Assembly (NCBI RefSeq): GCF_018613605.1
Contig: NZ_JAGGPU010000006.1
Location: 602,411 to 666,410 of the forward strand
Reading direction: 5' to 3'
Source: Pedobacter sp. ISL-64
GTDB taxonomy: Bacteria > Bacteroidota > Bacteroidia > Sphingobacteriales > Sphingobacteriaceae
Length of the DNA stretch: 64,000 nucleotides
Every line of letters starts with the position of its first letter. Positions within the stretch are counted from its first letter, which is position 1. The position numbers were made by a program, and so were the translations under genes. Of this stretch, positions 26,584 through 36,088 are shown one piece after another. The notes under the pieces are model-generated. The model did no database searches. It worked only from the letters and a program-made list of their open reading frames with translations, and had not been told where the DNA came from.

Positions 26584-28257
26584 ATGAAAAAGATATTATT
26601 TGGAATATTATTTGCACTAACCGGAGCATTAATATTCACCTCCTGTCAAAAACTCGAGGTACCCGTTACATCAGAACTTACACCAGAAACCTATCCTCAA
26701 ACAGCAGCGCAATTAACATCGGCATCTGGGGCGGTATATATTAATTTAAGAAGTGATTATGCCACCACTTATTTCTTTTTACAAAGCAGTTCAACAGACG
26801 AATCGGTACTGCCAATCTTTGCTTCCGACTGGATTGACGGAAATAAATACCTTGAATTACATCGCCACACCTGGACAAAAGACAATGCATGGGTTGCAGC
26901 AGGCTGGTCATACCTGACCAATATTATTGGCACGGCCAATCAAACCATTTCGATTATTGGCCAATCAGCACCTGCAGGAGCTGCAAAAAATACCAACCTT
27001 GCAGAATTAAAAACCATGCGTGCCCTATCGTATTTTATGATGATGGATTTATATGGCAACGTTCCGTTGGATACGCTTTATGGTGCTACAGCATTAAAAA
27101 CAAATTCAACAAGAGCACAGGTTTTCACCTATGTTGAAAGTGAACTTAAAGCAGCTATTCCTTATTTAAAATCGACTTCCGGTATCACAACTTATGGTTT
27201 ACCTACCAAATACCTGGCTTATTCTATTTTGGCAAAGATGTACCTGAACGCTGCAGTATATACCGGAACGGCACGTTATGATGACTGCATTGCCGCCTGC
27301 GATCAGATCATTAGTTCGGGTTTATATAATATCGAGCCATCATCCAGTTATCTTCAGATGTTTTACCCAACAAATGGCCCTTTGCAAAAAGAATTTATCT
27401 TTGCCATACCATTTGATGCCTCTACATCAAATGGAAATATGTTTATGGCCCGCTACGATCTAAACCGTAATCTCGGTATACGTTATCAATACTCTGGCTC
27501 CACAACAGGCACATTTACCAACCCGGTTATGAACCAAAGCAGTGGCGGAGGCTTAGCAAATAATAAACCTAGCGGACCAAGAATGACCACCACTGAGTTT
27601 TATGCAAATTTTACCGATGCAAACGATATCAGAAACAAACAATGGCTTACCGGCCCGCAGTACTGGCCAGATGGAAGCCCGATAATGGTGAGCACTACAA
27701 ATTTAGGTTATGATCAGTTTTATACTGGTGGTACGCCAGCTGGAGCACTAACTTATGCCCTAAATTTAACTCCTTTGAGCAGTTCACGTTTAGGTGCAAA
27801 TGCTTACGATTTAGGGAAGGATGAAATTGCCTGGAATACGGGCTACCGCAACATTAAATTTATCGCGGATTACACCAATCCAATTAGCCGTAACCAAAAT
27901 AACGATATGCCATTATTCCGCTATTCAGACATTATCCTGATGAAAGCGGAGGCTATATTCAGAGGTGGAACCCCAACATTAGGTGCTACTGCTTTGGGTC
28001 TGGTAAACAATATAAGAAGTAACCGCACCACTTCTGCAGCTTTAGGCGCATTGACATTGGATGTGCTTTACAATGAGCGTTCGAAAGAATTTGCCTGGGA
28101 ATGCTGGCACCGTAATGATATGATCAGGTTCGGTAAATTTGAGAACACTTATGGTTTATCTAAAACCAATACCGACACGTATCGCCGTATATTCCCAATT
28201 CCAAGTACTGCAATAGCAACAAACAATACGTTGGTTCAAAACCCTGGTTACAATTAA
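26584..28257 (+). CDS. SusD/RagB-like outer-membrane nutrient-binding lipoprotein
   Basis: A 557-residue surface lipoprotein with lipobox FTSCQK (Cys21). The SusD helical scaffold is recognisable from AELKTMRALSYFMMMDLYGNVPL and LAKMYLNAAVYTG. The C-terminal motif is ERSKEFAWECWHRNDMIRF. It starts 18 bp after SusC. A strong terminator hairpin follows 20 bp after the stop, so this probably ends the MIOX-SusC-SusD transcript, with partial readthrough possible. Confidence 0.95.
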   Translation: MKKILFGILFALTGALIFTSCQKLEVPVTSELTPETYPQTAAQLTSASGAVYINLRSDYATTYFFLQSSSTDESVLPIFASDWIDGNKYLELHRHTWTKDNAWVAAGWSYLTNIIGTANQTISIIGQSAPAGAAKNTNLAELKTMRALSYFMMMDLYGNVPLDTLYGATALKTNSTRAQVFTYVESELKAAIPYLKSTSGITTYGLPTKYLAYSILAKMYLNAAVYTGTARYDDCIAACDQIISSGLYNIEPSSSYLQMFYPTNGPLQKEFIFAIPFDASTSNGNMFMARYDLNRNLGIRYQYSGSTTGTFTNPVMNQSSGGGLANNKPSGPRMTTTEFYANFTDANDIRNKQWLTGPQYWPDGSPIMVSTTNLGYDQFYTGGTPAGALTYALNLTPLSSSRLGANAYDLGKDEIAWNTGYRNIKFIADYTNPISRNQNNDMPLFRYSDIILMKAEAIFRGGTPTLGATALGLVNNIRSNRTTSAALGALTLDVLYNERSKEFAWECWHRNDMIRFGKFENTYGLSKTNTDTYRRIFPIPSTAIATNNTLVQNPGYN

Positions 28258-28276
28258 TCGGCGGTAAACAATACAA

Positions 28277-28315
28277 AAATTTCTCTGGGGTAAAAGCCAG
28301 AGAAATTTCTTTTTT
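28277..28315 (+). terminator. Intrinsic terminator after susD
   Basis: Perfect 12-bp stem AAATTTCTCTGG/CCAGAGAAATTT with an 8-base loop, followed by CTTTTTT. It separates the MIOX-SusCD genes from the phosphatase-DUF5009-GH92 genes. Confidence 0.9.
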
Positions 28316-28375
28316 CCCATCCTGTTTAAGGCCGGTGGCCCATCAAAATTTCTCAGGCACCTTAAATTTATCTCC

Positions 28376-29356
28376 ATGAGGAAACACTTACTTTTACTGA
28401 TTTTTCTATTCACTTACTGCTCATTACAAGCTCAGGTTTTACTAAAAACACAATCTGAAGCTACTCCCCCAACCAAAACTTTAACTAAAGATGCTTTATC
28501 GCTTAATTTTATTGCCATGGGCGATTGGGGCCGTAACGGTGCCGACCATCAGAAACAGGTAGCGCAACAAATGGGGATAACCGCAGCAGATGTTAAAGCA
28601 CAGTTTATCATTTCCACAGGCGATAACTTCTACCCTAGCGGTGTAATCAGTGAGCATGATCCACTTTTTAAATATTCTTTTGAAGATATTTATACTGCAT
28701 TTTCTTTGCAATGGGATTGGTATCCGGTACTGGGTAACCACGATTATAAATCCAATCCAGATGCCCAGGTTGCTTATTCTAAAATCAGCAGAAGATGGAA
28801 AATGCCTGCCCGTTATTATGCAAAGAAATTTCCTATTAACGGAGACCTGAACAATCAGGTATTGATTGCTTTTATCGATACCAACCCTTTGATTCCAGAA
28901 TTTTACAAAAATTCAGAATATGGTCCAAACGTAAAAGGCCAGGATACTACCCAACAAAAACGATGGCTGGCCAAAGTATTAAGTGATGAAGATCCAAGCA
29001 TCAGATGGAAAATTGTTGTGGGTCATCATCCCATGTATACTGGAGGAAGCCGCACAGATGGATATGATACCAAAGCAATCCGCAGGTCTCTTAAACCGGT
29101 TTTTGATCGTTATGGCGTAGATGTATACCTCACCGGGCACGAGCACAGCTTACAGTACATTAAACCTGAAGGTAAAACGCATCATTTCATTTCAGGAGCA
29201 GCATCAGAAAAAACACCTGTAAAACTCATTGATGATGCCCAGATGGTGGCTTCTGTTTATGGTTTCATGCTTTTTTCGGTCGGCAAAGATTTAATCCGCG
29301 TACAAACCATTAACGATGAAGGAGAAATTATTTATAATACCATTATCAAAAAATAA
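28376..29356 (+). CDS. Secreted purple acid phosphatase-like (TRAP-type) metallophosphoesterase
   Basis: A 326-residue exported phosphatase with signal peptide (1-19, ending LQAQ). Metal-binding motifs in order are MGDWGRNG, STGDNFYPSG, LGNHDYKS, VGHHPMYTG and TGHEHSLQ. They match tartrate-resistant purple acid phosphatases, including the metal-ligand Tyr of DNFY. It probably removes phosphate from an extracellular or periplasmic phosphomonoester. Its place after MIOX-SusCD suggests an inositol phosphate or a phosphorylated glycan, but that is inference. A near-consensus -7 element TAAATTTA lies just upstream, after the terminator. Confidence 0.92.
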   Translation: MRKHLLLLIFLFTYCSLQAQVLLKTQSEATPPTKTLTKDALSLNFIAMGDWGRNGADHQKQVAQQMGITAADVKAQFIISTGDNFYPSGVISEHDPLFKYSFEDIYTAFSLQWDWYPVLGNHDYKSNPDAQVAYSKISRRWKMPARYYAKKFPINGDLNNQVLIAFIDTNPLIPEFYKNSEYGPNVKGQDTTQQKRWLAKVLSDEDPSIRWKIVVGHHPMYTGGSRTDGYDTKAIRRSLKPVFDRYGVDVYLTGHEHSLQYIKPEGKTHHFISGAASEKTPVKLIDDAQMVASVYGFMLFSVGKDLIRVQTINDEGEIIYNTIIKK

Positions 29357-29426
29357 ATGCTGCTTTTCTCCGAACAGCGCTTATTTTTAGAAAACAAAAA
29401 TCGCCCATCATTAGCTTAAAAATATT

Positions 29427-30653
29427 ATGGCCATTACCGAATCTGCACCACAGGATTTACTTTTACCGAAAAAGAAAAGATTACTTTCTTTAGATGCCTT
29501 ACGCGGTTTTGACATGTTCTGGATTATTAGTGGAGAAGGTATTTTCCACGGACTGGCCAACGGTGTAATGAAAGAACACCATTTGATCAGAAATCCCAAT
29601 GATTGGACCATCGCCAGTAATGGCCATTTATCGTTTCTTGAAAGGTTTTTGGTTGGCATCAGCAACCAGCTTCATCACTCCCTTTGGAACGGTTTTACTT
29701 TTTACGACCTGATTTTTCCACTTTTCATCTTTATCTCAGGTGTTTCGATGCCATTTTCTTACGAAAAACATTTAAATGCCGGAAATGATAAAAAAAAATC
29801 AGCAAAAGGTATTTATTATGCCCTGATCAGAAGAACACTGATTTTAATCTTTCTTGGAATAGTGGTAAACGGCCTGCTCAAATGGGAAGGCTACGAAAAT
29901 ACACGTTTCGCGAGTGTGCTTGGCCGTATTGCCTTATCCACTTTTTTTGCGGCTTTAATTTACCTCAATTTTTCGTTACGCAAACAGCTTATCTGGCTGC
30001 TCGGCATTTTATTTGGCTACTACATCATCATGATGGCCATACCTGTTCCTGGTTTTGGAAATGAGGTTTTAACACCCGAAGGTAATCTGGCAGCATATGT
30101 AGACCGCTTATTGTTACCTGGCAAACTCCATCGTGCAGTTTACGATCCAGAAGGTTTATTGAGTACTATTCCTGCCATTGCAACAGCACTTTTAGGGGTA
30201 TTTACAGGAACATTTCTAAACACTAAAAACAACCGTTTCAGTCTGGTTCTAAAAGCTTTCTACCTCTTTATAGCAGGCATAATATTGGTTTCGCTTGGAT
30301 TATTATGGAACCTGTTTTTTCCGGTTAATAAAAATATGTGGACAAGCTCTTTTGTGCTGGTTGCTGGTGGATGCAGTCTGGTGCTGTTTTCATTGTTTTA
30401 TTACATTATTGATGTTAAAACTTATCAAAAATGGAGCTTGCCCTTCATCTGGATTGGTACAAATTCCATTTTAATTTATGTTTGTGCACATGGGCTTTTC
30501 AATTTCGAATCTACTTCACAATTCCTCTTTGGCGGAGTTATCGCTAAAATTCCTTTAGGCTGGCAACAGGCAGGTTTATGGCTAGGTGTTCTACTAATAC
30601 AGCTTGGGATATTGAAATTTCTCTATGATAGAAAATGGTTTTTAAAAATTTAA
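29427..30653 (+). CDS. DUF5009 / heparan-alpha-glucosaminide N-acetyltransferase-like membrane acyltransferase
   Basis: A 408-residue inner-membrane protein with about 10-11 hydrophobic helices. The N-terminal family signature is LLSLDALRGFDMFWIISGEG, then NQLHHSLWNGFTFYDLIFPLF (quoted to indicate the helix entry). This is the acyltransferase fold of HGSNAT, where the catalytic His lies in an early loop; NQLHHS is the candidate here. It may transfer acetyl groups from cytosolic acetyl-CoA to a periplasmic sugar. Such genes are frequent in Bacteroidota utilization loci next to GH92 and GH20. The 71-bp gap to the phosphatase gene suggests co-transcription. Confidence 0.87.
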   Translation: MAITESAPQDLLLPKKKRLLSLDALRGFDMFWIISGEGIFHGLANGVMKEHHLIRNPNDWTIASNGHLSFLERFLVGISNQLHHSLWNGFTFYDLIFPLFIFISGVSMPFSYEKHLNAGNDKKKSAKGIYYALIRRTLILIFLGIVVNGLLKWEGYENTRFASVLGRIALSTFFAALIYLNFSLRKQLIWLLGILFGYYIIMMAIPVPGFGNEVLTPEGNLAAYVDRLLLPGKLHRAVYDPEGLLSTIPAIATALLGVFTGTFLNTKNNRFSLVLKAFYLFIAGIILVSLGLLWNLFFPVNKNMWTSSFVLVAGGCSLVLFSLFYYIIDVKTYQKWSLPFIWIGTNSILIYVCAHGLFNFESTSQFLFGGVIAKIPLGWQQAGLWLGVLLIQLGILKFLYDRKWFLKI

Positions 30654-30690
30654 GGCAAAGCCAGTAGGCTCATACGCTAAGTAATACTAG

Positions 30691-30719
30691 AAAGATCCTG
30701 AAACGAGTTCAGGATGACG
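30691..30719. repeat. REP-like hairpin, DUF5009-GH92 gap
   Basis: ATCCTGAA acgag TTCAGGAT is a perfect 8-bp stem flanked by AAAG and GACG. The same CGTCA...CCTGAA...TTCAGG..CTTT pattern recurs at 39855-39911. Probably a member of a genome-wide REP family that can also act as a transcription attenuator. Confidence 0.7.
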
Positions 30720-30823
30720 AAACGAGCGATATAAAAACACCAAATTACCCTTGAAGAACAAAGAAGCAATAAAAGAACTTCCTTTAATATCAAGTCCTGG
30801 CCCCACTATACTATACATAACAT

Positions 30824-33115
30824 ATGTTGTTAACTGATTTAAAAAATAGAGCATCAAAATTCAAAAAAGGAATACAGTTTCTGTTCCTTTCGGCTATAGC
30901 GATCACTTATACAAACGTTGTTTATGCACAAAAACAGCCTTTAATTCCCTACGTTCAACCATTTTCGGGTACTTCGGCCAGTACAACACTGGCCAGCCAG
31001 CATATTGAAGATAAAACCGAACGCCTGGCCAATACCATTCCGGCTGTAGCACCGCCCTTTAGTATGACACAATGGACGCCGCAGACCCAGCTCACCGAAA
31101 AAAAATGTTTAGCTCCTTATTATTACAACAACAAAAAGTTTTACGGATTTAGGGCAAGCCATTGGATTAGTGGCTCTTGCACCCAAGATTACGGAAGTTT
31201 CACCATTATGCCAATTTCAGGCGAACTTAAAACCAATGCAGCTCAATACGCAGAAAATTATGCCCACGAAAACGAAGTTTCTACCCCATCCTATTACAAA
31301 TTAAAATTACCTCAACATGAGCTGTTAACAGAAATTACAGCCAGCCTTAGAAACGGTGTAATGCGGATCACCGCACTAAAAACAGATAGCGTTTATATTT
31401 TAGTCACGCCCAATAGCGATCAGAACAAAGGTTTTATTCAGGTTGATGCAGAAAAAGGTGAAATTTCCGGATATAATCCTGTTCACCGGATTTATCAGGG
31501 ATGGGGAGAACCTGCAGGCTTTAGTGGTTATTTTTACATCCGGTTCAAAAAAAACTTTACTTCAGCAGGGGTGTATAGCGAAGACCATATTTTCAATCAG
31601 CAAAACATCAGCAATAAAAAGGATATTGGTGCTTATGCAGGCTTTAAACTGCAAAAAGGAGAACAGTTAGTGATTTATTCCGGCACCTCTTTTACAAGTA
31701 TCGCAGCTGCCAAGGCCAACCTGGAAAGTGAGATCAAAAATGATAATTTTGATACTGTTTTAGCACGTACCAATCAGGCTTGGGAAAAATCCCTATCACA
31801 GGTACATATTTCAGACACAAATGAAAAAGGTAAAAAAATCTTTTACACAGCCCTCTATCATGCCATGCAACATCCCAGGCTATACAATGATGTAGATGGG
31901 AAATATCCGCAATTTGAAGGAAATTATCAGAACAAAACAATAAATAAAGGCAATTATTACGATGATTTTTCGATGTGGGATATTTACCGTGCGCAATTAC
32001 CTTTAGTTGAGCTATTGAATCCCAACTTAGCTAATAGCCTTGTTAATTCGATGATATTAAAAGGTCAGCAAGGTGGTTGGATGCCTATTTTTCCTTGCTG
32101 GAACAGTTATACTGCCGCCATGATCGGCGATCATGCTACTGCTTTCATCGCTTCGGCATATAATAAGGGGATCCGCAATTATGATATTAATGAAGCTTAC
32201 CGATTGATGAGGCAAAATGCCTTTCAAATGCCCGATTCTGTCGATTATCTGAATGGAAAAGGCCGGCGTGGAATTAACAGTTATTTAAAATATGGCTATA
32301 TTCCGTTAGAAGACAGTATCCCAAACGCTTTTCATAAAAAGGAACAGGTAAGTAGAACCTTAGAATATGCATACGATGATTATGCCCTCGCAAGTATCGC
32401 GAAAGATTTGGGTAAAGAAGCCGATTACCGGGAGCTTTCAAAACGATCGCTTAATTACCAACATATTTTTGATCCCAATGTTGGAATGGTTAGGGGCCGT
32501 TTTGCCAATGGCAATTGGTACAAGCCTTTTTATCCCGATCACCGCGAACCTTATATTACAGAAGGAACCCCAAGACAATATACTTTTTATGTTCCGCATG
32601 ATATGCCCGGACTGATCAAGTTGATGGGTGGGCGTAAAAACCTCGAAAACGAACTGGATTCGCTCTTTAATAAAAAAGAATATTGGCATGGGAATGAACC
32701 TGGGCACCAGATTCCATTTTTATACAACTACACTTCTTCTCCATGGAAAACCCAGATGCAAGTATCACGCATTTTGGCTGAAGAGTATGGGGAAGGCGCT
32801 GGTGGTTTAAGTGGCAACGACGACGCGGGGCAAATGTCGGCATGGTATGTATTTGCAGCACTTGGCTTTTATCCGGTAGATCCTGTTTCAGGAAACTATC
32901 AACTCACCAGCCCTTTGTTTAAACAGGCTACAATAGCTTTTAAAAATGGCAAAAAATTAGTTATAACAGCCATTAAAAAGAACAAAAATTCTGTTTACAT
33001 TTCAAAAATCATTTTAAATGGAAAGCCTTTTACTCAAAACCAAATTAAACACCAATTGCTGGTGCAAGGCGGAAAATTAATCTTTTATCTGCAAGATCAA
33101 CCAGCCATGCTTTAA
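30824..33115 (+). CDS. GH92 alpha-mannosidase, secreted
   Basis: A 763-residue calcium-dependent exo-alpha-mannosidase of family 92. It has a signal peptide/anchor (about 15-36), an N-terminal beta-sandwich and a C-terminal (alpha/alpha)6 catalytic domain. Family blocks include YYDDFSMWDIYRAQLPL, GGWMPIFPCWNSYTAAMIGDH, NEPGHQIPFLYNY and the calcium/catalytic signature GGLSGNDDAGQMSAWYVFAA. GH92 members cleave alpha-1,2, -1,3, -1,4 or -1,6 mannosides or mannose-1-phosphodiesters; specificity is not predictable here. It follows DUF5009 by 171 bp containing a REP-like hairpin. Confidence 0.95.
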   Translation: MLLTDLKNRASKFKKGIQFLFLSAIAITYTNVVYAQKQPLIPYVQPFSGTSASTTLASQHIEDKTERLANTIPAVAPPFSMTQWTPQTQLTEKKCLAPYYYNNKKFYGFRASHWISGSCTQDYGSFTIMPISGELKTNAAQYAENYAHENEVSTPSYYKLKLPQHELLTEITASLRNGVMRITALKTDSVYILVTPNSDQNKGFIQVDAEKGEISGYNPVHRIYQGWGEPAGFSGYFYIRFKKNFTSAGVYSEDHIFNQQNISNKKDIGAYAGFKLQKGEQLVIYSGTSFTSIAAAKANLESEIKNDNFDTVLARTNQAWEKSLSQVHISDTNEKGKKIFYTALYHAMQHPRLYNDVDGKYPQFEGNYQNKTINKGNYYDDFSMWDIYRAQLPLVELLNPNLANSLVNSMILKGQQGGWMPIFPCWNSYTAAMIGDHATAFIASAYNKGIRNYDINEAYRLMRQNAFQMPDSVDYLNGKGRRGINSYLKYGYIPLEDSIPNAFHKKEQVSRTLEYAYDDYALASIAKDLGKEADYRELSKRSLNYQHIFDPNVGMVRGRFANGNWYKPFYPDHREPYITEGTPRQYTFYVPHDMPGLIKLMGGRKNLENELDSLFNKKEYWHGNEPGHQIPFLYNYTSSPWKTQMQVSRILAEEYGEGAGGLSGNDDAGQMSAWYVFAALGFYPVDPVSGNYQLTSPLFKQATIAFKNGKKLVITAIKKNKNSVYISKIILNGKPFTQNQIKHQLLVQGGKLIFYLQDQPAML

Positions 33116-33207
33116 ATGCCGAAAAACCAATCTACATATAAATAAAATTTAGATTAATAACCGTACTCAAAATGGCGTTGGCTAACAGAAAAACATTTCA
33201 ACCCCAG

Positions 33208-33348
33208 TTAATCTTTAAATAAAACCAAGATCATTAGTATTGCACTTAACACAAGGATAAAAAGTATCATTCTTTTGGGAAAGACATTTTCACGCGCCTC
33301 ATTACCGGTTTTATCTGATGTTTTTAAAGTTTTGTTTTCAACCTTCAT
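33208..33348 (-). CDS. Small single-pass membrane protein, hypothetical
   Basis: Reading from ATG at 33348 gives 46 residues with a polar, charged N-terminus and one C-terminal membrane helix (RMILFILVLSAILMILVLFKD region). A start at 33423 would add 25 residues that look non-coding. No family recognised. The composition is that of a genuine small membrane protein, but coding status is uncertain. Confidence 0.45.
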   Translation of the reverse strand: MKVENKTLKTSDKTGNEARENVFPKRMILFILVLSAILMILVLFKD

Positions 33349-33682
33349 AGTTAGATTGGTATAGATTGGATTTGACTGTTTTTGAGGCAAAAAGATTAAG
33401 AGGGAAAAAATATCTTTATTCATTGACCGTATCGCTCAAAACATCGATATTAAAACACCGCCCTACCCATCCCAAAAAATTGATTCTCGGCAAATGGGAA
33501 ACCCTTATCTTAGGAAAAGTATACCAGGTATTTTTTCGTCAATACACAGCTCCACCAAACACTTAACAAACAAACAATAACCTGGTAACCTTGAGGAAAC
33601 ATTGATTGACTAACTTACAAATGCATTTGCCTACCCTAGGCAGAAAACAGGTAAACAAAAAAGTTTCGATAAATAGCAAGCT

Positions 33683-33952
33683 ATGAAACAGCAGGCCAGA
33701 ACGATCCCAGGAAAACTGGTAGATTTTGATTATAACAGATACAGGTTACCAACATTTGTAATGCAGTTTAAACCCTCCGTTTATCAAGACGGTGATTGTT
33801 ATTATGCCGTATTATCCTTTGAGGAGGAACACGATGTTTCAGGTCTTGGAACCTCTCCTGAGGATGCACTGATAGACTGGAATGATAAAGTATGTGAAAT
33901 GCTTGCCCTATCGGGCGCTTTACGCACATCGCTAAGTGCCAAAAACAAATAA
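33683..33952 (+). CDS. HicB-like small protein without DNA-binding domain
   Basis: An 89-residue protein. The stretch DGDCYYAVLSFEEEHDVSGLGTSPEDALIDW has the alternating strand pattern and acidic DALxDW helix of the HicB antitoxin RNase-H-like fold. No HicA toxin is next to it, and the C-terminus lacks a clear HTH. So it may be a solitary HicB-type domain protein. No further function is assigned. Confidence 0.6.
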   Translation: MKQQARTIPGKLVDFDYNRYRLPTFVMQFKPSVYQDGDCYYAVLSFEEEHDVSGLGTSPEDALIDWNDKVCEMLALSGALRTSLSAKNK

Positions 33953-34179
33953 TTACCACAAAAACAGGCCATTTTAATCTTCGCCAAAATTTATATTGAT
34001 GAGCCGTGATATAGCTTAACGGCCCGGTATTTGATGAGGACTATTATGATCAGCTGAATTTTCCCGACAACTGTTACTTGAGATCAAAAGACAATGCAAT
34101 TAATCTGGAACAACGAAAATTTGAAAAGTTTGGTCTTCTAATTATTTTTATCTTATCTGAAAAGCTAAACTAAAGAATC

Positions 34180-34800
34180 ATGGCAGGTGCGCAGGAAAAC
34201 AACAAATGGGACTCCTATAACGGCGCTTCCCCAGTTATTGCCCTATACAATAGCTTTCACCCCCTAACCGTTGAAATGGAGGCGCTTATCGATAGCCACA
34301 CCTTTCCTGTGAGTTTCCGCAAGAACAGATATATTATCTCTCCGATAGACCGTAATAGATATCTTTACCTGATTTTAAAGGGAGTAGTAAGGGGGTTCTA
34401 TAAGGACTCTGGAACAGAGATCACTTCCTGGATCTGTCAGGAAAATGAAATTGTAGGGACCATTCGCAATCTATGGACTGAAGAAGAATCAGACGAATAC
34501 CTCCAGGCAATAGAGGATGTAGAGCTGATTGCCATACCTCATGAACTCACGACTATGCTTTATAAAAATTTTGCAGAGGCAAACATTATTGGCAGAAAGA
34601 TCATGGAGCTTCATTATAGAGGAGCGAATGACAGGGGCTTTATCTGCCAGATTCCCTCCGCTACGGGTCGCTATAAACACCTACTCCAGGCCTTCCCCTG
34701 GATGATTAACCGTGTGCCGCTCCGGTATGTTGCTTCGTTCCTTGGCCTAAGACTGGAAACGCTAAGCAGGATCCGATCAGTAGAAAACAAAAAAATATAA
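34180..34800 (+). CDS. Crp/Fnr-family transcriptional regulator
   Basis: A 206-residue regulator. The N-terminal cyclic-nucleotide-binding-type beta-roll spans about 35-145 (YLYLILKGVVRGFYKDSGTEITSW). The C-terminal winged HTH spans about 160-200 (RVPLRYVASFLGLRLETLSRIR). The phosphate-binding-cassette arginine of true CAP is not evident, as is common in Bacteroidota members of the family, so cAMP control is doubtful. Monocistronic; its target is not deducible from the neighbours. Confidence 0.9.
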   Translation: MAGAQENNKWDSYNGASPVIALYNSFHPLTVEMEALIDSHTFPVSFRKNRYIISPIDRNRYLYLILKGVVRGFYKDSGTEITSWICQENEIVGTIRNLWTEEESDEYLQAIEDVELIAIPHELTTMLYKNFAEANIIGRKIMELHYRGANDRGFICQIPSATGRYKHLLQAFPWMINRVPLRYVASFLGLRLETLSRIRSVENKKI

Positions 34801-35038
34801 AAACATAGTCTGCGTTATTTTTAATCTTGCTGAAAGGCATGAAAATATTAAAGGCTGCTGATGCATTTGGCAAATCGGCAAAAATATACCAGGAAATAAA
34901 TACGAGATTTATCTTATTCAAAAAAAGGGGAATTTCTGACCAATCAGTCTTAATTTACCCGTTAATTTGTCATTTATACACCTAATTCCCTCTATAAAAG
35001 ATTTTGATATTTGTTATAATCATTAATATCAAACCATT

Positions 35039-35398
35039 ATGAAACACACAAAGAAAGTAGATGAGTTTATCACTAAACTTGAACACCCACTTAAAGCAGA
35101 ACTCGAAGCAGTAAGATCTATTATTGTCAATGCAAACCCCAAAATAGAAGAAGACATAAAGTGGGGAGGGCCTAGTTTTCTTTACAAAGAAGACCTGGCC
35201 ACTTTCAATCCAAGAATTAAAAACTATGTAGCCCTTATCTTTCACAAAGGAGCACTCATCAATGTAAAATCAGACTTTCTTGAAGAGGCGAGTAAAGGAA
35301 AGGTTTATGCGAAATTTTATTCCATGGATCAGGTAATAGCAAACAAGGAACTTATTGAAAAAATGGTTAATGCCTGGATTGAACTGATGGACAAATAA
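35039..35398 (+). CDS. DUF1801 domain protein
   Basis: A 119-residue protein of the DUF1801 (YdhG/YdeI-like) family. Typical features are VRSIIVNANPKIEEDIKWGGPSF and the C-terminal EKMVNAWIELMDK helix. No enzymatic motif is visible. Cytoplasmic, with no signal. The upstream 235 bp is AT-rich and contains no obvious consensus promoter. Function unknown in the family. Confidence 0.86.
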   Translation: MKHTKKVDEFITKLEHPLKAELEAVRSIIVNANPKIEEDIKWGGPSFLYKEDLATFNPRIKNYVALIFHKGALINVKSDFLEEASKGKVYAKFYSMDQVIANKELIEKMVNAWIELMDK

Positions 35399-35635
35399 AT
35401 CTCATTGGGCTTGTTATTTCAGTACTGTTCTACCGTATTAAAAAGGCGATTTCTTAAAATCTATCTTAATAAAGATTTTTAGCAAAAAACAGCTTCTACC
35501 CGTTTGAATTCACTTGAACTGGTTAAAATTGTGTAAGCTTTTCTTATTGCTTTTCGCACTAGATTTAACGATAATACCGTTATTTCGAACCTGAAATGCT
35601 GTTTTTATTGATGCAATTAATAAAAAAGCGGAAAT

Positions 35636-35986
35636 TCAACCTTTTGCAATAACAAAGCCACGTAGGTTTGCCATCTTGCCATCCCTGAACCGCCAGACAT
35701 CGCAATAATCATATTTTACCCATTTCCCATCCCTTTCCTTTAATTCAATTTCCCCCACCGCAATAACGAACTCACCCTCGGCGATCAAATCCGTTACATT
35801 GAATTTCGGCGGCTCAATATAGGTTTCTGCCAGATACCTGCGGAGAGCCGCCTTACCGGTAATCGTCTGTTCGCCCACAAATTCCCATCTCTTATCCTCC
35901 GTACATAGTTCAAGGAATCCCTCATGATTACCCGAGCTTATAGCCTCATTGCCCCGGAGCAGTATTGATTTGTTTTTTTCCGACAT
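35636..35986 (-). CDS. SnoaL/NTF2-like small protein
   Basis: A 116-residue alpha+beta barrel protein of the SnoaL/NTF2-like superfamily. The N-terminal helix region contains LLRGNEAISSGNHEGFLELCTED, followed by WEFVGEQTITGKAALRRYLAE. The closing strand pattern is YDYCDVWRFRDGKMANLRGF. This is a common small stress- or ligand-associated fold without a defined substrate. It starts about 100 bp from the GH43 stop and is on the same strand. Confidence 0.85.
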   Translation of the reverse strand: MSEKNKSILLRGNEAISSGNHEGFLELCTEDKRWEFVGEQTITGKAALRRYLAETYIEPPKFNVTDLIAEGEFVIAVGEIELKERDGKWVKYDYCDVWRFRDGKMANLRGFVIAKG

Positions 35987-36088
35987 TTTATTTCCCTTTA
36001 TGTGTTCTGATCCGTTAATAACCGATACCCTGGGCAGATGGTTTGCAATAATTATTAAAGGGCTTACATCAACGTATCTGCGTTCGTG

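Noticed and set aside
33366..33566. 66-codon plus-strand frame
   Set aside because: It is basic, without domain pattern, and overlaps the promoter side of the small membrane protein. No coding support.
34036..34176. Open stretch beginning GPVFDEDYYDQ before the Crp-type gene
   Set aside because: The frame lacks a start codon and has an in-frame stop just upstream. It could be a gene remnant, but nothing supports it beyond an open frame.
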